Below the pieces are notes generated by a model. The model was not told the origin of the DNA and searched no databases. It saw nothing but the letters and a program-made list of their open reading frames with translations. 64,000 nt of DNA from Pedobacter riviphilus (GTDB lineage: Bacteria; Bacteroidota; Bacteroidia; Sphingobacteriales; Sphingobacteriaceae). Where the stretch lies: the NCBI RefSeq assembly GCF_014692875.1, contig NZ_CP061171.1, forward strand, positions 744,001 to 808,000, in the 5' to 3' direction. Positions 48,485-58,552 of this stretch are shown in pieces; within the stretch, counting starts at the first letter, position 1; each line of letters begins with the position of its first letter. The position numbers and the translations under genes are program-made.

Positions 48485-50410
48485 ATGAAAACCTTAAAAT
48501 TGTTGTGCTTGCTCATATTTGCTGCTGGAGTAGTGAATGCACAAGGAGTGAAATTTTCTGCTAATAAGCCTGCGGCAGGAAGTACAGTTAAATTTACTTA
48601 CGAACCCAAGGGAACTAATCTCGAAAATCTGGCAGATGTAAAATGTACCGCTTATACCTTTTTCTCAAAATCCAACCCTAAAAATACCAAGATAGAACTG
48701 GTTAAGGAAGGTTCGGTTTATAAAGGAGAAATCTCTAGTCCGGATAGTGTTACGGTGGTTGGACTTGCTTTTTCGGTTGGCGATCAAAAAGATGAAGCGC
48801 CTGCCGGTTATGTTTTAGAATTCACTAAAGCCGGGAAAGTGCCAGCTGAAGCTTATCTTAACGAAGCTTTCTTGTATGGATTGGCAGGGAATTACTATTT
48901 AGGGCTTACCATCGACCCTGAAAAGGCCGCTTCGCTATATAAACAAGCATTTGCTTTAAAACCTGAATTGAAAAAGAAAAACTTACAACAATATTTGTCT
49001 GTTGAATACAAAGCAGATAAAGACAATGGAACCAAACTGATCAATGAAAATATTTCTGCGCTATCAACATTAAAAGAACCAAAAGAAGAAGATTTGAGCA
49101 CCGAAATAAGTCTTTACTCTCTATTAAAGAAAAAAACTCAGGCAGATTCTGTTAAAGCCATCATAATTAAAAAATATCCTACAGGAAATTACGCCTGGAA
49201 TGATGGGATGAATTCACTTTATAGCACAAAAGATTTCGCTGTACAAACGCAAAAGGCCGATGAAATGATTGCTAAGTTTAAACTTGATCCAGATAAAAAA
49301 GTAGATGTAAGTAGATTGAATTCAATTTATAGCATGCTGGCTAACAGCGCTGTAAAAGCTAAGGATCTGGGGAAATTTCAGGATTACGCTAAAAAGGTCA
49401 CCGATAAAATGACCAGGGCAAGTTTGTATAACAATAGTTTTGCCTGGCCTTCTGCTGAGAAAAAAGAGAATATCGAACTTGCTGCTCAGCTTTCAAAACA
49501 GTCGCTCGAATTGATAGAAGCATCAAGAAATGATGAGATACCAAAATATTACAGCACTAAAGAAGAATACCTCAAATATTTAGACGGTGCTTATGGCATG
49601 TATGCTGACACTTATGGACTGTTGCTATATCATCAAGGAAAATTTAAAGAAGCTTTGGCTATGCAAGAGAAGGCCATTTCTTTATATGCAACAGTTCCGC
49701 CCGATGTATCATCTCGTTATGTAACTTATTTAATTAAGGATGGTCAAGATGGTAAAGCTTATAACGAGGCCGAAAAATTGATTAAAGAGGGTAAAGGCAA
49801 TGATTCCTTAAAAAACGAATTTAAAATGCTTTATACCAAACTAAAGAAAGATGGAACTTATGAAACGTACTTGGCCAATTTAGAAAAAGCAGCATTAGAA
49901 AAAGAGCGGGCAGAATGGATAAAAAAAATGATTAATATTCCAGCTCCTTCGTTTTCGTTAACCAACCTTAAAGGCGAAACTGTAAGTCTGGCCAGTTTGA
50001 AAGGAAAGATCGTAATTTTAGATTATTGGGCGACCTGGTGTGGACCTTGCGTGTCTTCTTTCCCAGGGATGCAAAAAGCCCTAAACAAATACGCCAGTAA
50101 TCCAAATATAGTATTCCTATTTGTAAATACCTGGCAAACAGAAGAAAACAGAGAAAAATTGGTGACTGATTTTATTACTGCAAAGAAATACAATTTTAAT
50201 GTGCTTTACGATACCAAAAACGTAAAAGACCCTTCCAAATTTGATGTGGTAAGCGCCTACAAAGTTGATGGAATTCCAACCAAATTTGTGATAGATGGGG
50301 ATGGTAATATCAGGTTTAAAGCAGTAGGTTTCTCTGGCTCTGATGATGGGGTGGTGAAAGAAATAGATTCGATGATCGGCTTGCTGGCTGGAAAAGAATC
50401 GAGCAAATAA
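48485..50410 (+). CDS. Exported TlpA/ResA-like thioredoxin-domain protein
   Basis: A 641-residue exported protein: signal peptide to ~residue 19 (GVVNAQ), an N-terminal beta-rich domain (~20-130) and helical TPR-like region (~140-480), then a C-terminal thioredoxin-fold domain (~488-635) with the redox pair Cys519-Cys522 in WATWCGPC and cis-Pro in VDGIPTKFVI. Such TlpA-like proteins of Bacteroidota reduce or oxidise periplasmic disulfides. The length well exceeds TlpA because of the extra N-terminal part. Gene stands alone, with terminator. Confidence 0.87.
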   Translation: MKTLKLLCLLIFAAGVVNAQGVKFSANKPAAGSTVKFTYEPKGTNLENLADVKCTAYTFFSKSNPKNTKIELVKEGSVYKGEISSPDSVTVVGLAFSVGDQKDEAPAGYVLEFTKAGKVPAEAYLNEAFLYGLAGNYYLGLTIDPEKAASLYKQAFALKPELKKKNLQQYLSVEYKADKDNGTKLINENISALSTLKEPKEEDLSTEISLYSLLKKKTQADSVKAIIIKKYPTGNYAWNDGMNSLYSTKDFAVQTQKADEMIAKFKLDPDKKVDVSRLNSIYSMLANSAVKAKDLGKFQDYAKKVTDKMTRASLYNNSFAWPSAEKKENIELAAQLSKQSLELIEASRNDEIPKYYSTKEEYLKYLDGAYGMYADTYGLLLYHQGKFKEALAMQEKAISLYATVPPDVSSRYVTYLIKDGQDGKAYNEAEKLIKEGKGNDSLKNEFKMLYTKLKKDGTYETYLANLEKAALEKERAEWIKKMINIPAPSFSLTNLKGETVSLASLKGKIVILDYWATWCGPCVSSFPGMQKALNKYASNPNIVFLFVNTWQTEENREKLVTDFITAKKYNFNVLYDTKNVKDPSKFDVVSAYKVDGIPTKFVIDGDGNIRFKAVGFSGSDDGVVKEIDSMIGLLAGKESSK

Positions 50411-50427
50411 ACAATGATTTCCAAATA

Positions 50428-50460
50428 GAAAAGGTGCTGATTATTAATCGGCACCTTTTC
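50428..50460 (+). terminator. Terminator after the TlpA-like gene
   Basis: AAAAGGTGC and GCACCTTTT around a 12-base loop with inner pairing; A and T runs on both sides allow use by the convergent gene as well. Confidence 0.82.
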
Positions 50461-50466
50461 TATCTA

Positions 50467-50952
50467 TTAGTATTCTATCCTCATTGGCGATGTTTCCCAT
50501 AGTTTAAAGGCTGCTAAGGCTTCATCGCGCATCAGCTGGATAACTGGCAAGCTTCTGTTTTCCATGGGCTTGTCTAACTCTTCATAGATGAACTTATCAC
50601 TAAAACCAATATGTTCTGCATCAGCCTTGGTATTAGCATAATAAATCGTATCAATTCTTGCCCAATAAATTGCACCTAAACACATAGGGCAAGGCTCACA
50701 GCTGGTGTAAATTACACAGCCACTTAAATCGAAAGTATTTAATTCGGTACAGGCCAGTCTAATGGCTGAAACTTCTGCATGGGCGGTTGGGTCGTTGGTA
50801 GAAGTTACTTTATTTGCTGATTTGGCAATCAACTTCCCATCTTTTACCACTACAGCCCCAAAAGGTCCGCCAATGTTCTCGCTCACATTTTGCACAGATA
50901 ACTCAATTGCCATCTTCATATACTCTTTATGTTGACTTTTATTTTCCATCAT
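50467..50952 (-). CDS. Nucleoside deaminase, guanine-deaminase-like
   Basis: A 161-residue cytidine-deaminase-fold enzyme. Zinc site: HAEVSAIRLA with His and catalytic Glu, and SCEPCPMCLGAIYWA with the two Cys. The N-terminal GGPFGAVVVKDGKLIA and the end with the guanine deaminase-type tail (ALAAFKLWETSPMRIEY) favour GuaD (guanine to xanthine) over TadA. Start at MMENK; the second ATG is equally possible. Confidence 0.85.
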   Translation of the reverse strand: MMENKSQHKEYMKMAIELSVQNVSENIGGPFGAVVVKDGKLIAKSANKVTSTNDPTAHAEVSAIRLACTELNTFDLSGCVIYTSCEPCPMCLGAIYWARIDTIYYANTKADAEHIGFSDKFIYEELDKPMENRSLPVIQLMRDEALAAFKLWETSPMRIEY

Positions 50953-50991
50953 TATCTAACGTTAACTTAATTTATAAGTGCTTCCAGGTTT

Positions 50992-51498
50992 TTAATTAAA
51001 TTTAATACCTTTTATCAGTTCGTTTATTAAATTTTCAGCATTCTTTTTATCTTCATTTACACCATTTGGGTATTCCATTTCAATAGTAACAAGTTTTTTA
51101 TTTGCTTTATTGCTTACTTCAATCTTATAAAAAGCTTTTGGTTTTATACTATAATTTAAAATTAAGCAATCTTTGTTATCGATATGTTTTATCTCTAATT
51201 TATCATACTTGGGCATTTTTTCCTTTATATAATCATCGGGCCATTCACTTTTTCCTGCAAAAAACCTCACAATTACATTGTCTTTTTTATAAGCAAAATC
51301 AACTACCAATAACTTATAAGGTTCTGGTAAAACGCTGCCATTGAGTATCTTGTTTATTAATTCTTTATTCTCTTTATCGTCAAATGCATTTAGTCCTTTG
51401 GGTAGGACGATCGCAATTTTATGATTTAGCTTTATTTGTTTTTGTGCTAAAAGCGTTAGGGGTAAAATAAGTGCTATTATTGTTAATCTAATTTTCAT
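50992..51498 (-). CDS. Hypothetical exported protein
   Basis: A 168-residue protein with signal peptide MKIRLTIIALILPLTLLAQ. The mature part is basic with beta strands (HKIAIVLPKGLNAF, LLVVDFAYKKDNVIVRFF, VTIEMEYPNGVNE). No family recognised. Spacer from 50953 to 50991 is short; orientation is the same as guanine deaminase, but the two need not be linked. Confidence 0.68.
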   Translation of the reverse strand: MKIRLTIIALILPLTLLAQKQIKLNHKIAIVLPKGLNAFDDKENKELINKILNGSVLPEPYKLLVVDFAYKKDNVIVRFFAGKSEWPDDYIKEKMPKYDKLEIKHIDNKDCLILNYSIKPKAFYKIEVSNKANKKLVTIEMEYPNGVNEDKKNAENLINELIKGIKFN

Positions 51499-51557
51499 AA
51501 TGCAGTTAATGATTCAATATTTTTATCGTTCTGCTCCTTTACATAAAATCACGATCA

Positions 51558-51592
51558 AAAAAAATGCCCCGATTTATACGGGGCATCTATAT
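51558..51592 (-). terminator. Terminator of the OmpH-like gene
   Basis: On the minus strand ATGCCCCG and CGGGGCAT flank a 7-base loop and are followed by a T run. Confidence 0.85.
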
Positions 51593-51608
51593 TGTAACAG
51601 CTATTTAC

Positions 51609-52208
51609 TTATTTTTTGCTGTATTCTGCGTTTAAGCCTTTAATTACTTCTGATGTTACATCTAAGCTTTCATCAGCAAATAAAATAGCACTATTACCTT
51701 TTGAGTAAGTTAAAACCATTTTATAACCTTTTTCTTTAGCGTAACCTTTTAAATATTCAGCTACTTTATCGTAAAGTTTTTCATTCTCAGCAGCTTGCTC
51801 ATTCTGTAAAGCTCCACCAGCATTTTGTTGGTAAGTTTGTAGTTCTTGTTGTTTACGTGCTAAACGCTCTTCAGTACTTTTACGTTGATCGGCCGATAAA
51901 GTTTGTGCCGATTGCTGGTATTGTGCAACTTCTCTTTGAAAAGCCTGACCTTTAGCCTGCATATCTGCCTGAGCATTTTTGGTCTTACCTTCAAATTTCA
52001 CTTTAAGATCTTTGAAGTATTCATATTTTGTAAGTAACGAGTCGGAGTTTACATACACAATTTTCTCAGTTGGAGAAACCGCTGCAGTAGTACCCTCTGT
52101 TTTTTTAGTTTCTGTAGTTTTAGTGTCTTTGTTCTGGCATGCAGAGAAAGCAGTTATCAAAGTTGCTGTTGCAAGTAAACCAAAGGTTTTAAAGGTTCTT
52201 CTTTCCAT
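51609..52208 (-). CDS. OmpH/Skp family periplasmic chaperone lipoprotein
   Basis: A 199-residue protein: lipobox with Cys24 (AFSACQN), then an OmpH domain with EKIVYVNSDSLLTKYEYFKD, a long helical hairpin rich in Gln/Ala (~75-150), and the return strand GYKMVLTYSKGNSAILFADE. Skp-like chaperones hold outer-membrane proteins during transit. The Cys24 anchor differs from soluble Skp and is common in Bacteroidota. Confidence 0.85.
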   Translation of the reverse strand: MERRTFKTFGLLATATLITAFSACQNKDTKTTETKKTEGTTAAVSPTEKIVYVNSDSLLTKYEYFKDLKVKFEGKTKNAQADMQAKGQAFQREVAQYQQSAQTLSADQRKSTEERLARKQQELQTYQQNAGGALQNEQAAENEKLYDKVAEYLKGYAKEKGYKMVLTYSKGNSAILFADESLDVTSEVIKGLNAEYSKK

Positions 52209-52384
52209 TCTTGTTTAATAAATTTTAGCAAACTTATATAAATTAGTTTTGATATGCAATTTAAAGAAAAGCCTATCGCAATACAAGTTGCTGTAAAACA
52301 GATTTGCCTTTGGCGGCAGTATGCTAAGCGTTTAATGTAATCAGCGCTAAACCACTAACGTTAACTGCTCAATCTGGTAGCAGT

Positions 52385-52515
52385 GATTTTGAAAAGCTAA
52401 GTCGGTATTTTAAACATTTGTTCGTCCCGCTGTCCGCTTTATTGCATGCCCGCTGCCATCGGGTTTAGATGGCAGCGTTGGTGTTACTATTTAGGGTTGC
52501 AGGGTGGCCATGGCA
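52385..52515. repeat. Diverged inverted half-copy of the 295-bp repeat
   Basis: Reads, in reverse orientation to the 15.15-15.74 kb copies, GAAAAGCTAAGTCGG, CTGTCCGCTTTATTG, ATCGGGTTTAGATGGC and AGGGTTGCAGGGT. The matching stretches in the reverse complement of copy 1 are GGAAAGCTAGCCGG, CTGTCCGCTTTACTTG, ATTGGGTTTAGGTGGC and GGGGTTGCAAGGT. It lies in the gene-free region 52209-52894. Confidence 0.65.
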
Positions 52516-52644
52516 AATTTCAGAACATAACTCAACCACAGATAGAAAGGATGCGCACAGATATAAAAATCCGTGTTAATCTGTTGTTAAAAACCTTAAC
52601 TTCATGAAATTGCTAGCGGGATGGTTTGGAAATTAAATAATCTT

Positions 52645-52735
52645 CTCTCGGCCCATCAATACGGCCCGTTGGTTGCCAATTGCATAATTGGCGTTTTCGT
52701 TCCATAGGAACGTTTGGTAAGTGACCAAAAAGATA
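52645..52735. repeat. Repeat remnant with two short palindromes
   Basis: GCCAATTGCATAATTGGC and CGTTCCATAGGAACG are both palindromic and lie 8 bp apart, followed by TTTGGTAAGTGACC. The CGTTCC..GGAACG core is a form I associate with dispersed extragenic repeats in Bacteroidota. The rest of 52209-52860 holds no gene. Confidence 0.5.
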
Positions 52736-52859
52736 GGGTTTTTATATCTCTGTTTGTAGCGCTTTGTTTGCTTTTCAAAAGCCTGTTTAAGCAGCCTTAA
52801 CTAGGTTTATGCCTAATGTTTTAGTGCAGAGCGTTTATCGTTTTTTAATGCCCTAAAAC

Positions 52860-52868
52860 TTATCCACA
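52860..52868 (+). promoter_or_regulatory. Candidate DnaA box upstream of gyrB
   Basis: TTATCCACA is a perfect consensus DnaA box. It sits just upstream of the -33 element of gyrB, where bound DnaA could influence transcription. One site only. Confidence 0.4.
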
Positions 52869-52870
52869 TA

Positions 52871-52902
52871 TTGGGTTAAATGCCAAAATTTCCGTATTTT
52901 TG
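52871..52902 (+). promoter_or_regulatory. gyrB promoter
   Basis: TTG (52871-52873), 21 bases, TATTTTTG (52895-52902); the start codon is 24 bases further on. Confidence 0.65.
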
Positions 52903-52926
52903 ATACTTATTGTTTTTAATTAAAAT

Positions 52927-54884
<1,958 letters not shown>

Positions 54885-54928
54885 GTTGAGCCGAAAGCTT
54901 AAAAATTAAAGCTAAAAGCGAAATAGGT

Positions 54929-54967
54929 AAACCCTCTTTAAGTTAAAATCTTGAAGAGGGTTTTTTG
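54929..54967 (+). terminator. Terminator after gyrB
   Basis: AAACCCTCTT and AAGAGGGTTT around a loop, then six T. Confidence 0.88.
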
Positions 54968-54996
54968 TTTCTTAGGTTATTAACTTTAAATTTTAT

Positions 54997-55036
54997 ATAC
55001 ATAATTTTCTTATGTATGTGATTTTTTATATATTTG
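54997..55036 (+). promoter_or_regulatory. padR promoter with operator-like palindrome
   Basis: ATACATAA-TTTTC-TTATGTAT (54997-55017) is an 8-bp perfect inverted repeat covering the expected -33 region, upstream of TATATTTG (55029-55036). The start codon follows 4 bases after the -7 box. PadR-type repressors bind such ATGTAT/ATACAT half sites, so self-repression is likely. Confidence 0.6.
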
Positions 55037-55040
55037 GAGT

Positions 55041-55379
55041 ATGGCAGTTAATAATGAATTATTTAAAGGTACTTTGCAGACCATCATTTTAAATCTTTTA
55101 TCAGAAAATGAGAAGATGTATGGTTATGAGATTACTCAAAAAGTAAAATCTATTACCCAGGGCGAGTTAATGTTAAAGGAGGGGGCATTATATCCTGCCT
55201 TACATAAATTAGAAGCCGAAGGTTTATTGGAAACAACAACAGAAGTGGTAGAAAACAGGGTGAGGAAATATTATTCCTTATCAAAAGATGGAGAGAAAGA
55301 AGTCGTAAATAAATTGCAGGAAGCGAAAGATTTTATTGCCCAGCTACAGTTATTATTAAACTTAAAACCTGCAATTTAA
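55041..55379 (+). CDS. PadR family transcriptional regulator
   Basis: A 112-residue winged-helix regulator of the PadR type: LFKGTLQTIILNLLSENEKM, YGYEITQKVKSI, LKEGALYPALHKLEAEGLLE with the recognition helix, then wing VVENRVRKYYSLSKDG and a C-terminal dimer helix. Ends one base into the ATG of the next gene, so these are translationally coupled. It likely controls the two membrane-protein genes after it, like other PadR-HAAS modules. Confidence 0.93.
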   Translation: MAVNNELFKGTLQTIILNLLSENEKMYGYEITQKVKSITQGELMLKEGALYPALHKLEAEGLLETTTEVVENRVRKYYSLSKDGEKEVVNKLQEAKDFIAQLQLLLNLKPAI

Positions 55380-56046
55380 TGAGACTAACAGCGCAACAGC
55401 ACCAGGAAATTAAGGGTTATATTTTTGATGTACCAAAATACATAGAAACCTATAATGAGGTTTATGATCATGTTGTAAATGCCCTCGAAGATAAAGATGA
55501 GGCTTACAGTACCGAATTGGTTGCTAAAATTATCAATGATGATTTTGGAAGTTTTAATGAGATTAAACAACAGGAAGAACTTTACCAAAAACAGATCAAT
55601 AAAAACAGGCAAACCTTTTTCTAAACGAACTTATAAATTCGTTTAAATGGCCCGGTTTACTAAGTAATATCGCGAATCTAATACTTTGCGTTTTTATTTA
55701 TTGGGGTGGTACACGCTTAACCTTTAATACTAAACCAATAATGGGAGCGATTTTTATTTGTTTTATTCTGGTAACCCTTTTTATGTATACCAAAATATGG
55801 ATCAGTAAAAGAAAAAATAAGAAATATTCGATTTTCGATAATGCTTTAGGTAGCTTATCTAGCTTTGGTTTGTTTGTTAGTGTTTTTACTTTCTATTGGT
55901 TCGTTAGCAAGGATAGTTTAATTTCCTTAGGCGAGCACAATAAAGTTATCATACTCCTCATATTATATTTTTTCTGTAGTCTTTATATAAGGTCATTTAG
56001 GAAATTTTATAACCAAAAAATTAAAATACTTATTGCATACAGATGA
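55379..56046 (+). CDS. HAAS-like PadR-associated membrane protein 1, frame-shifted as read
   Basis: A ~222-residue protein: N-terminal cytoplasmic helical domain (~1-80, LTAQQHQEIKGYIF... VYDHVVNALEDKDEAYS) resembling the HAAS/DUF1700-type domain, then about four membrane segments (ILCVFIYWGG; IFICFILVTLFM; LFVSVFTFYWF; VIILLILYFFCSL). The frame breaks at T5 (55616-55620); a sixth T restores ...QTFFLNELINSFKWPG. Overlaps the PadR stop and shares ATGA with the next gene. Function unknown; such proteins are thought to be controlled partners of PadR. Confidence 0.78.
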
Positions 56047-56723
56047 ATTTAACAAAAGAACAACTTGACTACATCAGGTCTTTTATTCAGCAAAAAGGCT
56101 ATAATTACATTGATGTTCAATTGGAGATTTTAGATCACGTAGCATCATCAGTTGAAGAAAAAATGGAAGAAAATCCATTGCTTGGTATTGATGCTGCAAT
56201 AAATGATACGCAAGAAGCTTTTGGACCTGATGGTTTTGCTGTTATTCAAAAATCTGTGGTTAATGGATTGAAGAAAAAATACAGTAAATTTTTCTGGCAA
56301 AACTTTCTGGACTATTTTGGTTATAAATACATCCTGTTGGTTTTATTTCTAGGTTTTGTTGTTTACAAACTTCAGGAGATAGTAAGCAATGATGATTTTT
56401 ATATGATATACATCGTTGGGATGTTTGGTGTTATTGGGCTTTTGCTCCTCTATAATATCAAAGATTCTATTTATAAAAAATACATGTCCTATAAATCATC
56501 TGTTTCCTTTTTAATGTTTTTAGGTCCATTTTTAGCTATTACCAATATAGCTATTAATAAAAGCGTTACAATAGTAAAAATTTTCTCATTAAACAGAAGT
56601 TTTCTTATTGTATCAGTACTGATAACTTTATTTGTAATTTATTTTATTGCTGCACTTAAAACGGCCAAGGTTGGAATGAGAGCGAGTAAGCATATAATGG
56701 ATAAGTACAAACTTGTGTTGTAA
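56043..56723 (+). CDS. HAAS-like PadR-associated membrane protein 2
   Basis: A 226-residue paralog of the previous gene: N-terminal domain LTKEQLDYIRSFIQQKGYNY with LEILDHVASSVEEKMEENP (~1-80), then four membrane segments (YILLVLFLGFVVYKL; MIYIVGMFGVIGLLLLY; VSFLMFLGPFLAI; FLIVSVLITLFVIYFI). Begins inside the previous stop (ATGA overlap). Same domain order, so probably a duplicated pair forming one membrane complex. No frame damage here. A terminator lies at 56813. Confidence 0.8.
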   Translation: MNLTKEQLDYIRSFIQQKGYNYIDVQLEILDHVASSVEEKMEENPLLGIDAAINDTQEAFGPDGFAVIQKSVVNGLKKKYSKFFWQNFLDYFGYKYILLVLFLGFVVYKLQEIVSNDDFYMIYIVGMFGVIGLLLLYNIKDSIYKKYMSYKSSVSFLMFLGPFLAITNIAINKSVTIVKIFSLNRSFLIVSVLITLFVIYFIAALKTAKVGMRASKHIMDKYKLVL

Positions 56724-56812
56724 GAATTAAGAATGGTGATGTGCCACTAGGCTTTAGCGTGCACATTAAGATAGTTTTGTACCTATCAATGACGATCATT
56801 TTATAAAAAAAC

Positions 56813-56841
56813 AAAGCCATTCAAAAAAATGAATGGCTTTT
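56813..56841. terminator. Bidirectional terminator
   Basis: AAAGCCATTC and GAATGGCTTT around an A-rich loop with flanking A and T runs; it separates the PadR unit from the convergent bestrophin gene. Confidence 0.82.
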
Positions 56842-56943
56842 GTATTATACACTATTGCAAATGGCCGCTCTTTATCCAAAGAGAAAGCCACCGCCCTTAA
56901 CTAACCATCTCACAAGGAGATTTATTTTTAGGCTTTGGAGTTA

Positions 56944-57870
56944 TTACAGGATGTAATATGATCCTACCGGAGCCAATTCTGTCTGAGGTTTGTCCTCATA
57001 TATTTTATTATCGTCTAACATCTGGCAAAGATCGCGTTCAATAGTTCGGCAAATTGTGGTAGTTGGCGTATCTGTAGGTTTGTTTTCGAAGGGATCCTGA
57101 AGATGAACGGCCATTTTTTCTACCAATAAAAAGAATGCGGCAATAGCAACCACTAAAGGGACTTCCATGTAACCAAAGTATTCGATTAAACCAAAAGGCA
57201 GTAAGACGATGAACAAATGGATAGACATGTTAATATATTTGCTATAAGTAACCGGAAAAACGGTGTTTTTAATTCTTTCCGATCCCCCCATGTGATTACA
57301 TAAACCTGTTATTGTTTTGTCTATTTCTATCTGCTGGTATTTATTGATCCAGCCTTCCTGCAGTGCCCTTTTTAAATCCATGGCATGTAACTCCAATATA
57401 GTGGCGGTTACATTTTTGCGTTTCTTGATGAAGGCCACTTCTTCTGCAGAAAGGTATTCTTCCAAACCTTTTCTTGGATTAAAACCACGCAATGATTGAC
57501 TTAAGGCATAACACCATGCAATCTGCCTTTTAACAAACCTGGCCTTAAATTCCTCAATTTCGTCTAAAACATAAGGATTCTCAACGAATGATAATATCTG
57601 GCGGGAGAGGGTTCTCGAATCGTTAACTATGGCACCCCAAAGAATTCTGGCTTCCCACCATCTATCGTAGGCCTGGTTAGACCGAAATGCCAATAGAAGC
57701 GAAATGATTGTTCCTAGTAAAGCTGGTACAGCAACAGGAATGGAAATGCGTGTAACATGAAAGTTTTCATACAGTACCACAATGCCTATGGAGTAACCAA
57801 TCACAAACAGGAGCTCTTTTTTGATCTTTCCGAATATATAAGTGAGCGGAATATTATTTCGTAACAGCAT
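56944..57870 (-). CDS. Bestrophin family (UPF0187) ion channel
   Basis: A 308-residue membrane protein of the bestrophin/YneE family: IPLTYIFGKIKKELLFVI, then PVAVPALLGTIISLLLAFRSNQAYDRWWEAR, the diagnostic RxNQAYDRWWEAR motif, and PFGLIEYFGYMEVPLVVA near the C-terminus, with acidic DPFENKPTDTPTTTICRTIE. Bacterial members form pentameric channels, often cation-selective. Downstream of a USP gene by 24 bp and probably in one operon with it. Confidence 0.92.
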   Translation of the reverse strand: MLLRNNIPLTYIFGKIKKELLFVIGYSIGIVVLYENFHVTRISIPVAVPALLGTIISLLLAFRSNQAYDRWWEARILWGAIVNDSRTLSRQILSFVENPYVLDEIEEFKARFVKRQIAWCYALSQSLRGFNPRKGLEEYLSAEEVAFIKKRKNVTATILELHAMDLKRALQEGWINKYQQIEIDKTITGLCNHMGGSERIKNTVFPVTYSKYINMSIHLFIVLLPFGLIEYFGYMEVPLVVAIAAFFLLVEKMAVHLQDPFENKPTDTPTTTICRTIERDLCQMLDDNKIYEDKPQTELAPVGSYYIL

Positions 57871-57894
57871 GATATAAAGTTTAAAATGTGATAA

Positions 57895-58392
57895 TTAAGC
57901 GTTAGTTTCTTGTAACTGTGTTTCGTGTATTTTGGTGTCAATTAAATTTTCGCTGGTATGAAGGGTCAAAGTGTTTAATTGAATTACTTCACAACCTGCA
58001 CGTTCTGTCAATATCTTAGGGTCGATGCTATATTTGTTGATTGGCGTAAAATTGTACTCTTTTAAGTAGGCAATGCGTTCTATATCAAAAGCTTCGATAA
58101 AATTTTTGAAAGCCGCTACTGTACTTCCATAAAAATATTCTATCCCAATAGTATTGATCTGTGTAGGGTACTTTGCCTTGGCTTGATTTAGTTGTTGGTA
58201 AAATTCGTCGCTAACATTTTCGTAATCGCGGCTGCGGCGACTCAACATTAACATATCGGTTATCGAATCTGATAATTTAAAGGCATGTACAAAAATGATG
58301 TTTAAGCTTTCATTTTTTTGATGTTGAACAAGCGCATCAATAATTTTAATGCTTTCTAATTTAAAATCGGTTGGTACTAATACTGTTTTCAT
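57895..58392 (-). CDS. Universal-stress-protein-like protein
   Basis: A 165-residue cytosolic protein with the opening MKTVLVPTDFKLESIKIIDAL of the USP (alpha/beta nucleotide-binding) fold, then NIIFVHAFKLSD and IERIAYLKEYNF. The canonical GxxGx9G ATP loop is not visible, so ATP binding is doubtful. Forms an operon with the bestrophin gene. Confidence 0.75.
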   Translation of the reverse strand: MKTVLVPTDFKLESIKIIDALVQHQKNESLNIIFVHAFKLSDSITDMLMLSRRSRDYENVSDEFYQQLNQAKAKYPTQINTIGIEYFYGSTVAAFKNFIEAFDIERIAYLKEYNFTPINKYSIDPKILTERAGCEVIQLNTLTLHTSENLIDTKIHETQLQETNA

Positions 58393-58552
58393 CGCTATAT
58401 CTTGTTTAAATGAATTGAAAAATTATTTATACAAGTTTAGCGCGATGTTATTACAGCAAAATAAGAGCAAGATTAGAATAAGATTAGAACGTACTCTTTT
58501 TTGGAGTGACCGTTTTATTCATTATTAGTTCATTTATGCGATAACCAATGAA

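Noticed and set aside
52209..52926. Chromosome origin next to gyrB
   Set aside because: Only one DnaA box and no AT-rich unwinding array; dnaA, dnaN and rnpA/rpmH are absent.
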